DNA of 64,000 nucleotides, from positions 1 through 64,000 of the forward strand of contig NZ_JMPJ01000076.1 in the NCBI RefSeq assembly GCF_000735345.1. The letters are read 5' to 3'. Both the position numbers and the translations under genes were made by a program. This stretch comes from Ewingella americana ATCC 33852 (GTDB lineage Bacteria; Pseudomonadota; Gammaproteobacteria; Enterobacterales; Enterobacteriaceae). Position 1 is the stretch's first letter. Every line of letters begins with the position of its first letter. Below the pieces are notes generated by a model, which saw nothing but the letters and a program-made list of their open reading frames with translations, was not told the origin of the DNA and did not search any database. Shown here piece by piece: positions 1 to 7,901 of this stretch.

Positions 1-272
1 GTGATTTACAAATCATTCTGTATATCGAATTCCCACAAATGCTGCGTTTTTCAATTCCTGGCGTGATGAATGAACTGACCTCAATCCTGAAAAATACCCC
101 TTTTGCCTACACCGTAGGGATAACGGAAATTCTGGGGCAGGCCAAAGCCTTAACCGCCTCCACCATGTTGGGAATGAATATCTACCTGATTGCCGGGATT
201 TTGTATTTCATCATTTACCAATTCTTCGTTTTCATTATGAAAAAAACCAAAAATAAATACGCGGTTGAATAA
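1..272 (+). CDS. Amino-acid ABC transporter permease, 3' end (partial)
   Basis: This is the C-terminal part of an inner-membrane permease of the polar amino-acid (His/Glu/Gln) ABC family. The frame is open from base 3 and its start lies left of the window. The visible stretch carries the family pattern IEFPQ, then R-x-SIPG, then LTSILKNT, close to the EAA loop that contacts the ATPase. One last hydrophobic helix follows, then a Lys-rich tail. An ATPase gene and a second permease gene follow within a few bases, so the transporter uses two different permeases. The substrate-binding protein is presumably upstream and not visible. The family call is firm; the substrate is unknown. Confidence 0.88.
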   Translation, partial: DLQIILYIEFPQMLRFSIPGVMNELTSILKNTPFAYTVGITEILGQAKALTASTMLGMNIYLIAGILYFIIYQFFVFIMKKTKNKYAVE

Positions 273-288
273 AAACCGGGAGGAAAGC

Positions 289-1023
289 GTGTCGATTTTA
301 AAAGTGTCCGATTTGGTGAAGCAGTTTGACGGCAACCGGGTATTAGATGGCGTCAACCTTACTATCGCCGCCGGTGCGACTCAGGTCATTATGGGGCCTT
401 CGGGCTGTGGCAAAACCACGCTGATTCGCTGCCTAAATTTGCTGGAGCAACCAACCTCGGGGCAAATTAGCTTTCATGGTGAAGATTTGCTAGGTAAAGA
501 GGTGGATGTGCGCCTGCTGCGCAGCAAAATCGGCTTTGTTTTTCAGAGCTTTGCGCTCTACCGCCATCTCAGCGTGTTAGACAACGTGACGCTGGCTTTG
601 CGTAAAATTCAGGGGAAAAGCAAAGAGCAGGCGCGTGCTCTGGCACGGGAAGAGCTGGCCTATTTTGAGATGTCAGCCCACGAGAAAAAGTTTCCGGCCC
701 AGCTGTCCGGCGGGCAAAAGCAGCGCGTGGCGCTGGCGCGAACGCTGGTAATGAAACCTGAAATTGTTATTTTGGATGAGCCTACCTCGGCCCTCGACCC
801 TTTGATGAGTCAGGAAGTGGCGCAATTAATTAAGAAGCTCGAGAGCCGCAAAGTCACCACGGTTTGCGTGACCCACGACATCGCCTTTGCTAATGAAATA
901 AGTGACAACGTCGCTTTTATGTACGGCGGGAAGATTATGGCGCAAGGCTCGGTGAGCCAACTGGCCAACTCTTCCACCCTTCCTGAAGTGCAGCGCTTCT
1001 TTGGGAAAATGCACTATGAGTGA
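289..1023 (+). CDS. Amino-acid ABC transporter ATP-binding protein
   Basis: Cytoplasmic ATPase (244 aa) powering the flanking permeases. It has a Walker A motif GPSGCGKT at residues 36-43, an LSGGQKQR signature near 139, a Walker [11 protein letters not shown] near 160-168, and an H-loop VTHD near 199, in the usual order and length for GlnQ/HisP-type proteins. I chose the GTG at 289 because AGGA lies 5-8 bases upstream. A TTG at 265 would overlap the preceding permease and lacks a better ribosome site. The end overlaps the next permease by 8 bases, which indicates translational coupling. The substrate (Glu, Gln, Arg, cystine or similar) cannot be told from the ATPase. Confidence 0.93.
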   Translation: MSILKVSDLVKQFDGNRVLDGVNLTIAAGATQVIMGPSGCGKTTLIRCLNLLEQPTSGQISFHGEDLLGKEVDVRLLRSKIGFVFQSFALYRHLSVLDNVTLALRKIQGKSKEQARALAREELAYFEMSAHEKKFPAQLSGGQKQRVALARTLVMKPEIVILDEPTSALDPLMSQEVAQLIKKLESRKVTTVCVTHDIAFANEISDNVAFMYGGKIMAQGSVSQLANSSTLPEVQRFFGKMHYE

Positions 1024-1681
1024 CAGCATGCTCAGCTTCTACCACGACTTTCTCGACCAGTGGCCGCTGATCTATTTAGGCATTTGGGCGACGATTAAGC
1101 TGACCGTGGTGATCTCCGTCACCGGCTTCCTGCTCGGTGTGGTGGTGCTCTACCTCAGCTTGAGCAAAAATAGCCGCCTCGCTCGCTGGGTTGAAGCCTA
1201 TAAGTCCTTTTTTATCGGCACGCCGCTGATCTGCATTATCTACATTCTCTATTATGGGCTGCCGACCTTGGGATTCAGGATGTCTCCGTTTGAAGTGACG
1301 GTGCTGGGCTTCACCTTGAACATTGCGGCCTACAACGCGGCGTATATGCTAACAGCCTACAACGGGCTAGACAAAACCCAGTTGGAAGCCGCGTCGGCGC
1401 AGGGTTTTAGCCGTTTACAGATCTACAGCTATATCATTTTGCCGCAGGTGTTACGTACCTCTGTCCCGGCACTGACCAATCAGGTGATCCATAACCTTAA
1501 AGACAGCTCTTTGGCGTTTTTGGTGCAGTATCCCGAGCTGTTTGCGCGGATGCAGGAGCTGGCCGCGGGTAATTTCGAATTCTTCAAAACCTATTCGCTG
1601 ACCGCGGTGTTCTACATCCTGATGGCTTCGGTTATCTACTTTTTCGCGAAAAATATTGAACGACGGGTGCAGGCTGTCTAA
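1016..1681 (+). CDS. Amino-acid ABC transporter permease
   Basis: A second permease of the polar amino-acid ABC family (221 aa). It has an N-terminal helix at about residues 20-45, and the EAA-type loop is visible as LEAASAQGFSRLQ followed by ILPQVLR near residues 122-145. The chosen ATG lies inside the end of the ATPase gene, and an upstream in-frame ATG at 1001 would deepen that overlap without a better ribosome site. With the partial permease and the ATPase it would form one membrane complex. Nothing in the sequence gives the substrate. A short protein-like reading in another frame follows the stop codon and is listed under findings. Confidence 0.92.
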   Translation: MSDSMLSFYHDFLDQWPLIYLGIWATIKLTVVISVTGFLLGVVVLYLSLSKNSRLARWVEAYKSFFIGTPLICIIYILYYGLPTLGFRMSPFEVTVLGFTLNIAAYNAAYMLTAYNGLDKTQLEAASAQGFSRLQIYSYIILPQVLRTSVPALTNQVIHNLKDSSLAFLVQYPELFARMQELAAGNFEFFKTYSLTAVFYILMASVIYFFAKNIERRVQAV

Positions 1682-1841
1682 CAAGGTCGATTTGGCGCAG
1701 GCTGAGGAGATTATTGCCTCAATTTTGACAGAAAGAAAAGATGGCGGAGAGCACAAAATCAAAAGCCAGCCATAGTGTTTCAGTTATTCTGAATAGGTTG
1801 CAAACCCGTATTCACACCTATTCTTATAATTTGGAGCTGCT

Positions 1842-2549
1842 ATGTTTGACTCTACCGCCTTCCCCATCACTACCCGCTGGCCTGCGCAGCACCCGGATCG
1901 CCTGCAACTCTATTCACTGCCCACCCCTAATGGCGTGAAAGTGTCGATTATGTTGGAAGAGATCGGCCTGCCTTATGAGGTGCATCTGATTGATATTGGT
2001 AAAAATGAAACCTGGACGCCGGAGTTTTTGGCGCTAAATCCTAACGGCAAAATCCCGTCAATCCTCGACCCGAACGGGCCGGACGGCAAACCTTTGGCGT
2101 TGTTCGAATCTGGCGCGATTTTGCTGTATCTGGCGGAGAAAACCGGCAAGTTTTTGTCAAAAGACCCAGTAACTCGCATCGAAACCCTGCAATGGGTGTT
2201 CTTCCAGATGGCGGCCGTCGGCCCAATGTTCGGGCAGCTCGGCTTCTTCCATAAGTTTGCCGGTCGCGCATATGAAGATAAGCGCCCTTTGGAGCGTTAC
2301 CGTAAAGAGAGCGAGCGCCTGCTGAACGTGCTGGAAACGCGTCTTGAAGGCCGCGATTGGATCATGGGCGATGAATACAGCATTGCGGATATCGCCCTGC
2401 TGGGCTGGGTTCGCGCCATTCCTACTTTCTATGGCGCGGGCGAACTGGTCGGCTACGACAAACTAAAAAATGTTCCGGCATGGCTGGCGCGTGGGATTTC
2501 GCGCGACGCCGTTCAGCGCGGATTAAATATCCCGGCACGCCCGCAATAA
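1842..2549 (+). CDS. Glutathione S-transferase family protein (YghU/YfcG-like)
   Basis: Soluble thiol-transferase-like protein of 235 aa. The N-terminal thioredoxin-fold domain (about residues 20-105) has the TPNGVKVSIMLEE segment, LNPNGKIPSI with the cis-proline, and the FESGAILLYLAE glutathione-binding turn. The all-helical C-terminal domain has the N-capping motif YSIADIALLGW near residues 178-190. The TPN start and length resemble the disulfide-bond oxidoreductase-like Nu class (YfcG/YghU) more than classical detoxifying GSTs. GGAG lies 6 bases before the ATG. It stands alone, downstream of the amino-acid transporter and separated from it by about 160 bp. The exact substrate is unknown. 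Confidence 0.88.
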   Translation: MFDSTAFPITTRWPAQHPDRLQLYSLPTPNGVKVSIMLEEIGLPYEVHLIDIGKNETWTPEFLALNPNGKIPSILDPNGPDGKPLALFESGAILLYLAEKTGKFLSKDPVTRIETLQWVFFQMAAVGPMFGQLGFFHKFAGRAYEDKRPLERYRKESERLLNVLETRLEGRDWIMGDEYSIADIALLGWVRAIPTFYGAGELVGYDKLKNVPAWLARGISRDAVQRGLNIPARPQ

Positions 2550-2575
2550 TACAGAGTTAAAGTTTTCCCCAACAC

Positions 2576-2642
2576 GTGTCGCATTGTAGTGATATCAAAC
2601 AATATTCGCGACACAGCCCCTGTTGAAGACTCTCAGGGGCTG
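2576..2642 (+). repeat. Two consecutive stem-loops upstream of a methyltransferase gene
   Basis: The first stem pairs GTGTCGC (2576-2582) with GCGACAC (2608-2614), with a possible inner ATTGT/ACAAT pairing. The second pairs CAGCCCCTG (2614-2622) with CAGGGGCTG (2634-2642) around an 11-base loop and ends 13 bases before the methyltransferase ATG. Neither is followed by a T-run, so a plain terminator for the GST gene is not convincing. A structured 5' leader is an alternative. Confidence 0.45.
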
Positions 2643-2655
2643 ATTGGGGAAGCCA

Positions 2656-3396
2656 ATGATCTACAATAATTTGCCGCCTTTGATGGCGGTTACGCAGGAA
2701 ACGCCCTGCAAAGTATGTTCAGGCCACGCCACCTTGCATGGGGTTTGCGACCTAAACAAGTCGTGCGAAGAGCGGCGAGGCAGCTTTTTACCCCTTGCCG
2801 GTGTTCCTATCTATTACCACCGCTGCGACGCCTGCGGGCTGATTTTCACCCGAGCCTTCGACCGTTGGAGCAAAGCTGATTATCTACAGCACATCTACAA
2901 TGAAGATTACGTCAAAGTTGACCCGGACTATGTCGACATTCGTTCTCGCGACAACGCCGCGCTAATTATCAGTTTCATCAAACCCGGGTTGCACCCAAAA
3001 GTTCTGGACTACGGCGGCGGCAACGGGCGCTTGGCCAAGCTACTTAATGATGCCGGGATTGATGCCCAGAGCTGGGACCCAATGAATGAAGAACCCCTCT
3101 CCGCGCATTTGGGAAGTTTCGATTTAGTCACGGCGTTCGAGGTGCTCGAGCACACGCCCGATCCGCTGGCGAGCCTCTGTCAGGCTTTATCTTTAATCAA
3201 TGAATCCGGCGCGATGCTGTTCTCTACCCTGCTGTCGAATGCCGCATCACGACGTGGCGTGAATCACTGGTACATTTCACCTCGAAATGGCCATATCACT
3301 ATATTTACTCGCGCAGCTTTAACCAAACTGCTGGGCAACTTTGGTTTTCAACTCCATTCAGTGAATGAAGGGCTGCATATTGCGGTGCGGGCATAG
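2656..3396 (+). CDS. Class I SAM-dependent methyltransferase with N-terminal Cys motif
   Basis: A 246-residue cytoplasmic protein. The first 60 residues hold CKVC and, further on, CDACG with extra Cys and His, resembling the small zinc-ribbon domain found before many Methyltransf_23-type enzymes. The SAM-binding domain follows, with VLDYGGGNGRL (motif I, about 115-125), and then FDLVTAFEVLEHTPDPLA, the characteristic EVLEH segment of this family. I prefer the ATG at 2656 (GGGGAAG just upstream) to the TTG at 2644. The gene is monocistronic, bounded by stem-loops upstream and a terminator-like hairpin downstream. The methyl acceptor is unknown; related domains act on sugars, quinones or small molecules. 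Confidence 0.85.
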   Translation: MIYNNLPPLMAVTQETPCKVCSGHATLHGVCDLNKSCEERRGSFLPLAGVPIYYHRCDACGLIFTRAFDRWSKADYLQHIYNEDYVKVDPDYVDIRSRDNAALIISFIKPGLHPKVLDYGGGNGRLAKLLNDAGIDAQSWDPMNEEPLSAHLGSFDLVTAFEVLEHTPDPLASLCQALSLINESGAMLFSTLLSNAASRRGVNHWYISPRNGHITIFTRAALTKLLGNFGFQLHSVNEGLHIAVRA

Positions 3397-3464
3397 CGAG
3401 GAAAGAGACATTTTGTCATTACTTTCTAATCTATTTTTATATCAAACACTGACCTTCTTTCGCC

Positions 3465-3488
3465 AAGCCTGCTCCTTCGTAGGCTTTT
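3465..3488 (+). terminator. Probable intrinsic terminator
   Basis: AAGCCT (3465-3470) pairs with AGGCTT (3481-3486) around a 10-base loop and is followed by TT then A-rich sequence. It lies between convergent genes (methyltransferase ends at 3396; LysR gene ends at 3602). The stem is short and the T-run brief, so strength is uncertain. Confidence 0.5.
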
Positions 3489-3601
3489 AAAAACCTTCTT
3501 TTAGTTACAACATACAATTAGTTTGATTAACTTCAACCGTGTATCATGCACCATTGTGCAAATCATCCTTCGCTAATCAGCGACAAAGGTTTCAACAGCT
3601 T

Positions 3602-4492
3602 CTAAGCAGACGTGGATTTTATAAAGTCGAGAAAGGCGCGCAGGCTACAGCTCATATATTGGCTGCGCGGGTAGTAGAGTTGCAGGTTAGGACGTTCCGG
3701 CAGCCAGGACTCAAGCACTGAAACCAGTTTGCCGCTTTCTAGATAAGGTTTGGCCTGATAATAGTTAAGATAGCCCACCCCTGCCCCGCAGAGCGTGGCT
3801 TCCAGCGCCGAGTCCAAGTCATCTAAGACGATATTGCCCGAGGGTGCGATCTCCACCTTCCCTTCTGGCCCCTCAAATTCCCAAAGATAGGGACGCCCGG
3901 TTTGTAGCCGAAAGACGATGCATTGATGCCTGCTGAGCTCGCGAGGATCAACCGGCGGCGCGTGATGAGCGAAATACTCCGGAGTGGCGGCCACAGCTAT
4001 CTTAATTTTCGGCCCAATTGGCACGGCAATCATATCGTTTTCCAGCGCAGTGCTGAGACGAATTCCCGCGTCAAAATTCTGTTTCACGATATCGACCAGT
4101 TTATCGTCCGTGGTGATCTCCACTTTAATGTCTGGATATTGGCGGACAAATCCGGCCACCAAAGGCACTAAAACCAAGCGCGAAAACAGCGGTGAAGTGT
4201 TGATCTTCAGCGTGCCCATCGGCGTGGTGCGGTAAGAGTTAACTTCATCGAGCATGGTGTCGATTTCATCAAATGCCGGTCGCAGGCGAACATACAGATT
4301 CTCCCCCGCTTCGGTCAGCGAAACGCTACGCGTAGTGCGATTAAACACCTGAATTTTCAGCCGTTGTTCCAACTGCTTGATCGCGTGACTCACCGCCGAA
4401 GCGGATAAACCTAATTCATCCCCCGCCGCTCGGAAGCTTTTGTGTCGCGCCACGGCAATAAATGCGGCGAAGTCGGCATGCTTTAATCGCAT
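3602..4492 (-). CDS. LysR-family transcriptional regulator
   Basis: DNA-binding regulator of 296 aa with an N-terminal winged helix-turn-helix (about residues 1-60: FRAAGDELGLSASAVSHAIKQLE) and a periplasmic-binding-like effector domain. The SLTEAGE segment after the HTH, and the overall pattern, are typical of the regulators that sit divergently beside oxidoreductase or efflux genes. I chose the ATG giving MRLKHADF; an upstream in-frame start at 4522 would add ten residues unlike the family. The gene is divergent from the NAD(P)H oxidoreductase at 4594, about 100 bp away, so that gene is the likely target. The inducer is unknown. Confidence 0.92.
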   Translation of the reverse strand: MRLKHADFAAFIAVARHKSFRAAGDELGLSASAVSHAIKQLEQRLKIQVFNRTTRSVSLTEAGENLYVRLRPAFDEIDTMLDEVNSYRTTPMGTLKINTSPLFSRLVLVPLVAGFVRQYPDIKVEITTDDKLVDIVKQNFDAGIRLSTALENDMIAVPIGPKIKIAVAATPEYFAHHAPPVDPRELSRHQCIVFRLQTGRPYLWEFEGPEGKVEIAPSGNIVLDDLDSALEATLCGAGVGYLNYYQAKPYLESGKLVSVLESWLPERPNLQLYYPRSQYMSCSLRAFLDFIKSTSA

Positions 4493-4593
4493 TGATGAAA
4501 ATCCTTCAGTAACCCATCTCAATAACTGCGTTTCACAAAATTATCCCTTGTTTGTAGAGTAATAGCCATATGAAAACAGACTGAGATAACCTA

Positions 4594-5187
4594 ATGAAAA
4601 CTGAGAAATTATATATGATCTGGGCTCATCCGCGTACCACTTCCCTCACCGCGCGGGTGGTAGAAGAGATGCAGGGTCAGGCTGCTGAACACGGGATCAA
4701 AGTAACCAATCTTGATCTCTACCGTAGCCATTTCGATCCAGTACTGGCCGAGGCCGACGAGCCTGATTGGGACAATGCGGCGAAGCATTATTCCGACGAT
4801 ATTCACCGTTTGTATGCCGAAGTAGAAGCCAATGACACCGTGGTGATGGTGTTCCCCGTCTGGTGGTTCAGCTTCCCGGCCATCATGAAAGGCTATATCG
4901 ACCGCGTGTGGAATAATGGGCTGGCCTATGGCGACGGCAGCACATTGAAAGGTAAAAAGTTCCGCTTTATCGCGCTGGTCGGCGGCACTCAGGCCACCCA
5001 CGAGAAGTACGGCTGGGAAAAGAACATGACGGATTACGCCATCGGCATGATGAAATATCTTGAAGTGGACGACACTAAAATCGACTTTCTTTACAACACA
5101 TTAGGCTTGGAAGAGCAGGTTCGCGCCGACCACTTCCAACAGCTGTTTACGCAGGCTCGTGGCATCATCAGCGACTTAGTTAAATAA
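4594..5187 (+). CDS. NAD(P)H-dependent oxidoreductase, flavodoxin-like fold
   Basis: A 197-residue flavoprotein of the NQO/KefF/MdaB-like group, expected to bind FMN or FAD and reduce quinones or electrophiles using NAD(P)H. Seen directly are the N-terminal MIWAHPR-TSLT phosphate-binding strand-loop, VVMVFPVWWFSFPAIMKGYIDRVW (the hallmark segment, about residues 84-107), and LVGGTQ-x4-YG near 128-136. It is transcribed divergently from the LysR gene at 3602-4492, a common regulator/quinone-reductase arrangement. Seven bases after its stop codon lies a fragment of a different LysR gene, which marks a recombination junction. Confidence 0.88.
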   Translation: MKTEKLYMIWAHPRTTSLTARVVEEMQGQAAEHGIKVTNLDLYRSHFDPVLAEADEPDWDNAAKHYSDDIHRLYAEVEANDTVVMVFPVWWFSFPAIMKGYIDRVWNNGLAYGDGSTLKGKKFRFIALVGGTQATHEKYGWEKNMTDYAIGMMKYLEVDDTKIDFLYNTLGLEEQVRADHFQQLFTQARGIISDLVK

Positions 5188-5193
5188 ACCGCT

Positions 5194-5250
5194 TCACAAC
5201 CGAAACTGCTCAGCAATCAGCTTCTCAAGTGCCGACACCGCTTGAGAAGC
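5194..5250 (-). pseudogene. Relic of the 3' end of a LysR gene (copy of 11523-11579)
   Basis: Read on the minus strand, these 57 bases encode 18 residues, ASQAVSALEKLIAEQFRL, followed by TGA. That is exactly the C-terminus and stop of the intact LysR gene at 11523-12377. Only two bases differ between the copies, and both changes are synonymous (GCT/GCC Ala and TTG/CTG Leu). No start codon or remainder of the gene is present here. The fragment marks the left end of a block of about 6.3 kb whose right end is the intact LysR gene. It looks like the footprint of a recombination or insertion event rather than a functional gene. Confidence 0.85.
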
Positions 5251-5277
5251 TGATGTAAGTACATCGAATAAATGATC

Positions 5278-6129
5278 TCAGCTTTCGACTTTTCTAACTC
5301 TTAATGTCCTGAGTAGCAATTCATATAAGCTATCCACAGCAAAAGACCCCTGAGAACTACGGCTTCTGAACAGTGATACCTCCATAGGTTCAAGAGGGCC
5401 CAAAAGATGTTCACTGCCAAGCACTTGCAAATGAGGCGGCACGCTGCACTGAGTCAGAACCGCCACAGCCAAGCCACTTTCCACTGCGGTGATCTGCCCG
5501 GACAGGCTGGAACTGTTATACACCACTTTATATCTCCGCCCTTGAAGTGCTAATGCGTTGATAGCACTACGTTTAGCAAGGCTTGTGCTTTCATAAACCG
5601 CGATAGGTAATGGGTCTCGTCTCCAGACCTCAAACTGTGAAGAGCCTACCCACACCATCGGCTCATAAAATAATAATGCTCCTTGGCTGGGATGTTCACG
5701 GGAGACGAGCGCCAAATCGAGATCGCCCGCCTCAACGCGAGGAATTAATGACGTTGATTGCTCGCAACTCAGCTCAATCTCGACTGACCCAAAGTTAGGC
5801 GCAAATCTCTTTAGGGCCGGAGTAAGGTATTTTGCTGCATAGTCATCAGGAACACCCAAACGAATACGCCCTGTTAACTCCTTACCGTGGAACGCTGCCT
5901 GCGTTTCAGCATGCAGGTCGAGCATCCTGCGAGCATATCCCAGCAGTTTTTGCCCTTCAGACGTGAGTTGATGCTGACGTGGACCGCGAAGTAAAAGCTG
6001 ACAGCCTAATGCGGATTCCAGCTTTTTAAGTTGCATGCTGACTGCAGACTGTGAGCGATAAACCTCAGGTGCCGCGGCCGAAAGCGATCCCGCATCGACT
6101 ACCGCAACAAAACATTTGAGCCAATCCAT
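5278..6129 (-). CDS. LysR-family regulator, probable regulator of azlCD
   Basis: A 283-residue LysR protein. The HTH is near residues 1-60 (SLSAAAPEVYRSQSAVSMQLKKLE) and the effector-binding domain starts at about residue 90 with IRLGVPDDYAA. The same GVPD-x-YAA motif occurs in the LysR protein at 11523-12377, so the two belong to one subfamily. I chose the ATG giving MDWLKCF; a TTG at 6189 would add a 20-residue extension. It is divergent from azlC (6265) with about 135 bp between, and so probably controls the branched-chain amino-acid exporter genes. It lies just inside the left end of the repeat-bounded block. Confidence 0.9.
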   Translation of the reverse strand: MDWLKCFVAVVDAGSLSAAAPEVYRSQSAVSMQLKKLESALGCQLLLRGPRQHQLTSEGQKLLGYARRMLDLHAETQAAFHGKELTGRIRLGVPDDYAAKYLTPALKRFAPNFGSVEIELSCEQSTSLIPRVEAGDLDLALVSREHPSQGALLFYEPMVWVGSSQFEVWRRDPLPIAVYESTSLAKRSAINALALQGRRYKVVYNSSSLSGQITAVESGLAVAVLTQCSVPPHLQVLGSEHLLGPLEPMEVSLFRSRSSQGSFAVDSLYELLLRTLRVRKVES

Positions 6130-6264
6130 CTGCAGGTCTTGATAATGCACAGTTAAGCCTTGTATTCGTTTATCAAATATTAACGTCAATTATTATGCGT
6201 TTTTATAGATCACACAACACTGGCATAGTGACTTCCTGTTTGTGCTCTCACTGTTTGGAAGGTC

Positions 6265-6984
6265 ATGAGGTCCCAGATGACGTATCACGAACCCGATTTA
6301 TCTCAACTTAATCATTCACTGATATGGGCTGGTTTTCGGCAACTTATTCCGGTTTCGCTGTTTGTGGCTATTTTTGGTGCCGCCTTTGGGCTCGCCGCAT
6401 CGCAGAAAGGGATGGATCAGACGTCGGCGGCAATGATGAGTTTGCTGGTTTTTGCCGGCTACGCTCAATTTGCCGTACTGGAGCTTTGGGCGCCTCACGT
6501 CCCTGTATTAACACTTATAGCTACCGTTTTTGCCATTAATGCCAGACACCTGTTAATGGGGGCCACCCTCTACCCGTGGTTGCGCTGTTTAACACCAGCC
6601 AAACGTTACGGGATCATGATGGTGGCATCCGATGCTAACTGGGCTATGTCCATTCAGGCATTCAGCAGGGGAAAAGCGGGGCTGGGATTACTCTTTGGTG
6701 GCGGTCTTGCGTTATGGCTATTTTGGGTAGCAGGCACCCTAGCAGGGCTCTATTTCGGGAATGCTATACAAGATCCCAAAAACTATGGCCTTGATATGGT
6801 CATGGGCTGTTTTCTCCTTTCCATGGTGTTTGAAGGGGAAAGAAATCTGAGGTTGTTTGTTGTCTGGGCGGTAGCGGCCAGTGCATCGCTGATAGCGTAT
6901 AAATGGTTACCGGAAAACAGCCACGTGATCGCCGGAGCCCTCGCCGGTGGCATCGCGGGAGCTATGTTGAGAGATGAAAAATGA
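6265..6984 (+). CDS. azlC: AzlC-family branched-chain amino-acid exporter, large subunit
   Basis: An inner-membrane protein of 239 aa with about six hydrophobic segments, belonging to the AzlC/YgaZ family that exports branched-chain amino acids together with a small AzlD/YgaH partner. Family marks include GAAFGLAASQKG near the N-terminus, VFAGYAQFAVLELW near residue 65, and FAINARHLLMGATLYPWL near 90. GGAAGG sits very close to the ATG at 6265, so a start at the ATG at 6277 is possible. The stop overlaps the azlD start by 4 bases (ATGA), so both are translated together. A divergent LysR gene upstream is the likely regulator. Confidence 0.88.
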   Translation: MRSQMTYHEPDLSQLNHSLIWAGFRQLIPVSLFVAIFGAAFGLAASQKGMDQTSAAMMSLLVFAGYAQFAVLELWAPHVPVLTLIATVFAINARHLLMGATLYPWLRCLTPAKRYGIMMVASDANWAMSIQAFSRGKAGLGLLFGGGLALWLFWVAGTLAGLYFGNAIQDPKNYGLDMVMGCFLLSMVFEGERNLRLFVVWAVAASASLIAYKWLPENSHVIAGALAGGIAGAMLRDEK

Positions 6985-7298
6985 GTATTGAGACTGTAGG
7001 GACGGGACCTCTGATTATTATAATCGTTATGGCTCTTGTCACTCTTGCCACCCGATGGGGCGGTGTCTGGATTATGTCTTTTGTTCCATTTAATAACAGA
7101 ATAAAAGCCTTTATTCAGGGTATGTCAGGCTCCGTTCTCATGGCGATTTTAGCCCCTGTTGCTCTCACGGGTGACAAAGGCGCTCAGATGGCATTATTGA
7201 CCACTGCTCTCGTGATGCTGGTGTTTAAAAGGCCGTTGATTGCTATCACTTTTGGGATTGTCGTTGCAGCCTTGGTTAGACATTTTTCAATATTCTAA
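6981..7298 (+). CDS. azlD: AzlD-family branched-chain amino-acid exporter, small subunit
   Basis: A 105-residue hydrophobic protein with three to four membrane segments. It has the ALVTLATRWGGVWIM stretch near residues 18-32 that marks AzlD/YgaH-type partners of AzlC. It starts inside the azlC stop region (4-base ATGA overlap), which supports a stoichiometric two-subunit exporter. No typical T-rich terminator follows. The next 600 bases have no convincing gene. Confidence 0.87.
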   Translation: MSIETVGTGPLIIIIVMALVTLATRWGGVWIMSFVPFNNRIKAFIQGMSGSVLMAILAPVALTGDKGAQMALLTTALVMLVFKRPLIAITFGIVVAALVRHFSIF

Positions 7299-7477
7299 GC
7301 CGGCACCGCCGTAAGGTCATTGACGCATAATGTTGATATTTAGCGGCTTATATTTAAGACTTCGCCAAAGAGAACAAAGAAAAAAGCCGTTTGTTTTCCT
7401 CAGAGTAGCTTGCTGGCTAAGTGATAGATGTCCGGATAAGTACAGTCAGGTATCTGACCCAAAGTCATCATAAATTC

Positions 7478-7681
7478 TCAGTCCTGCCCTTGTTCTCGTG
7501 GGGAAACCGGATGGGGACACTTTTTATCTTCGGGCTTACTTGCGTATATATTACAGATGGGTTTATATCGGAGATCTGCTATTTTTTGCCTGTCACCCAC
7601 TGTCTTATCCTGAGGTTTTTTATCCCTCACGGGCCACCAGGTTAGAAGATTTGCAAGCTGTTCTAGAAATTCGTGGATCAT
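7478..7681 (-). CDS. Possible small protein, unknown (low confidence)
   Basis: In the 600-bp gap between azlD and the MFS gene, the minus strand has an open frame of 67 codons from an ATG at 7681 (GAGG just upstream, with a short spacing). The product would start MIHEFLEQLANLLTWW and is rich in Lys, Asp and Arg afterwards. Competing plus-strand frames overlap it and I recognise no family. It may be a gene remnant or chance. The palindrome at 7701-7739 would lie just upstream of it. The rest of 7299-7901 shows nothing else. Confidence 0.2.
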   Translation of the reverse strand: MIHEFLEQLANLLTWWPVRDKKPQDKTVGDRQKIADLRYKPICNIYASKPEDKKCPHPVSPREQGQD

Positions 7682-7700
7682 AATCCTCACAAAGTTGTCT

Positions 7701-7739
7701 TAAACACTGTAGACAGAGATACACTCAGTACAGTGTTTA
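7701..7739. repeat. Perfect 11-bp inverted repeat, possible operator
   Basis: TAAACACTGTA (7701-7711) is repeated inverted as TACAGTGTTTA (7729-7739), with 17 bases between. The arms are AT-rich and no T-run follows on either strand, so an operator or recombination mark is more likely than a terminator. It lies inside the probable acquired block, downstream of the MFS gene and upstream of a doubtful small minus-strand frame. Confidence 0.5.
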
Positions 7740-7901
7740 GATTTAAATGAATAGTTAGTAACAGTAAATATGAACCTAAAAAAATGAGCCTATGGCGACG
7801 AGTGCTCCACACTCTTCTTGTGACAGGTGTTACGTCGTTAAATGGTTTGCTTGTCGTCGTCTGTTGTTATCGGGCATATCTTGTGTCAATCAAACTACAA
7901 G

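Noticed and set aside
7421-7645. Plus-strand frames in the azlD-MFS gap
   Set aside because: Mutually overlapping, no ribosome sites, no recognisable domains.
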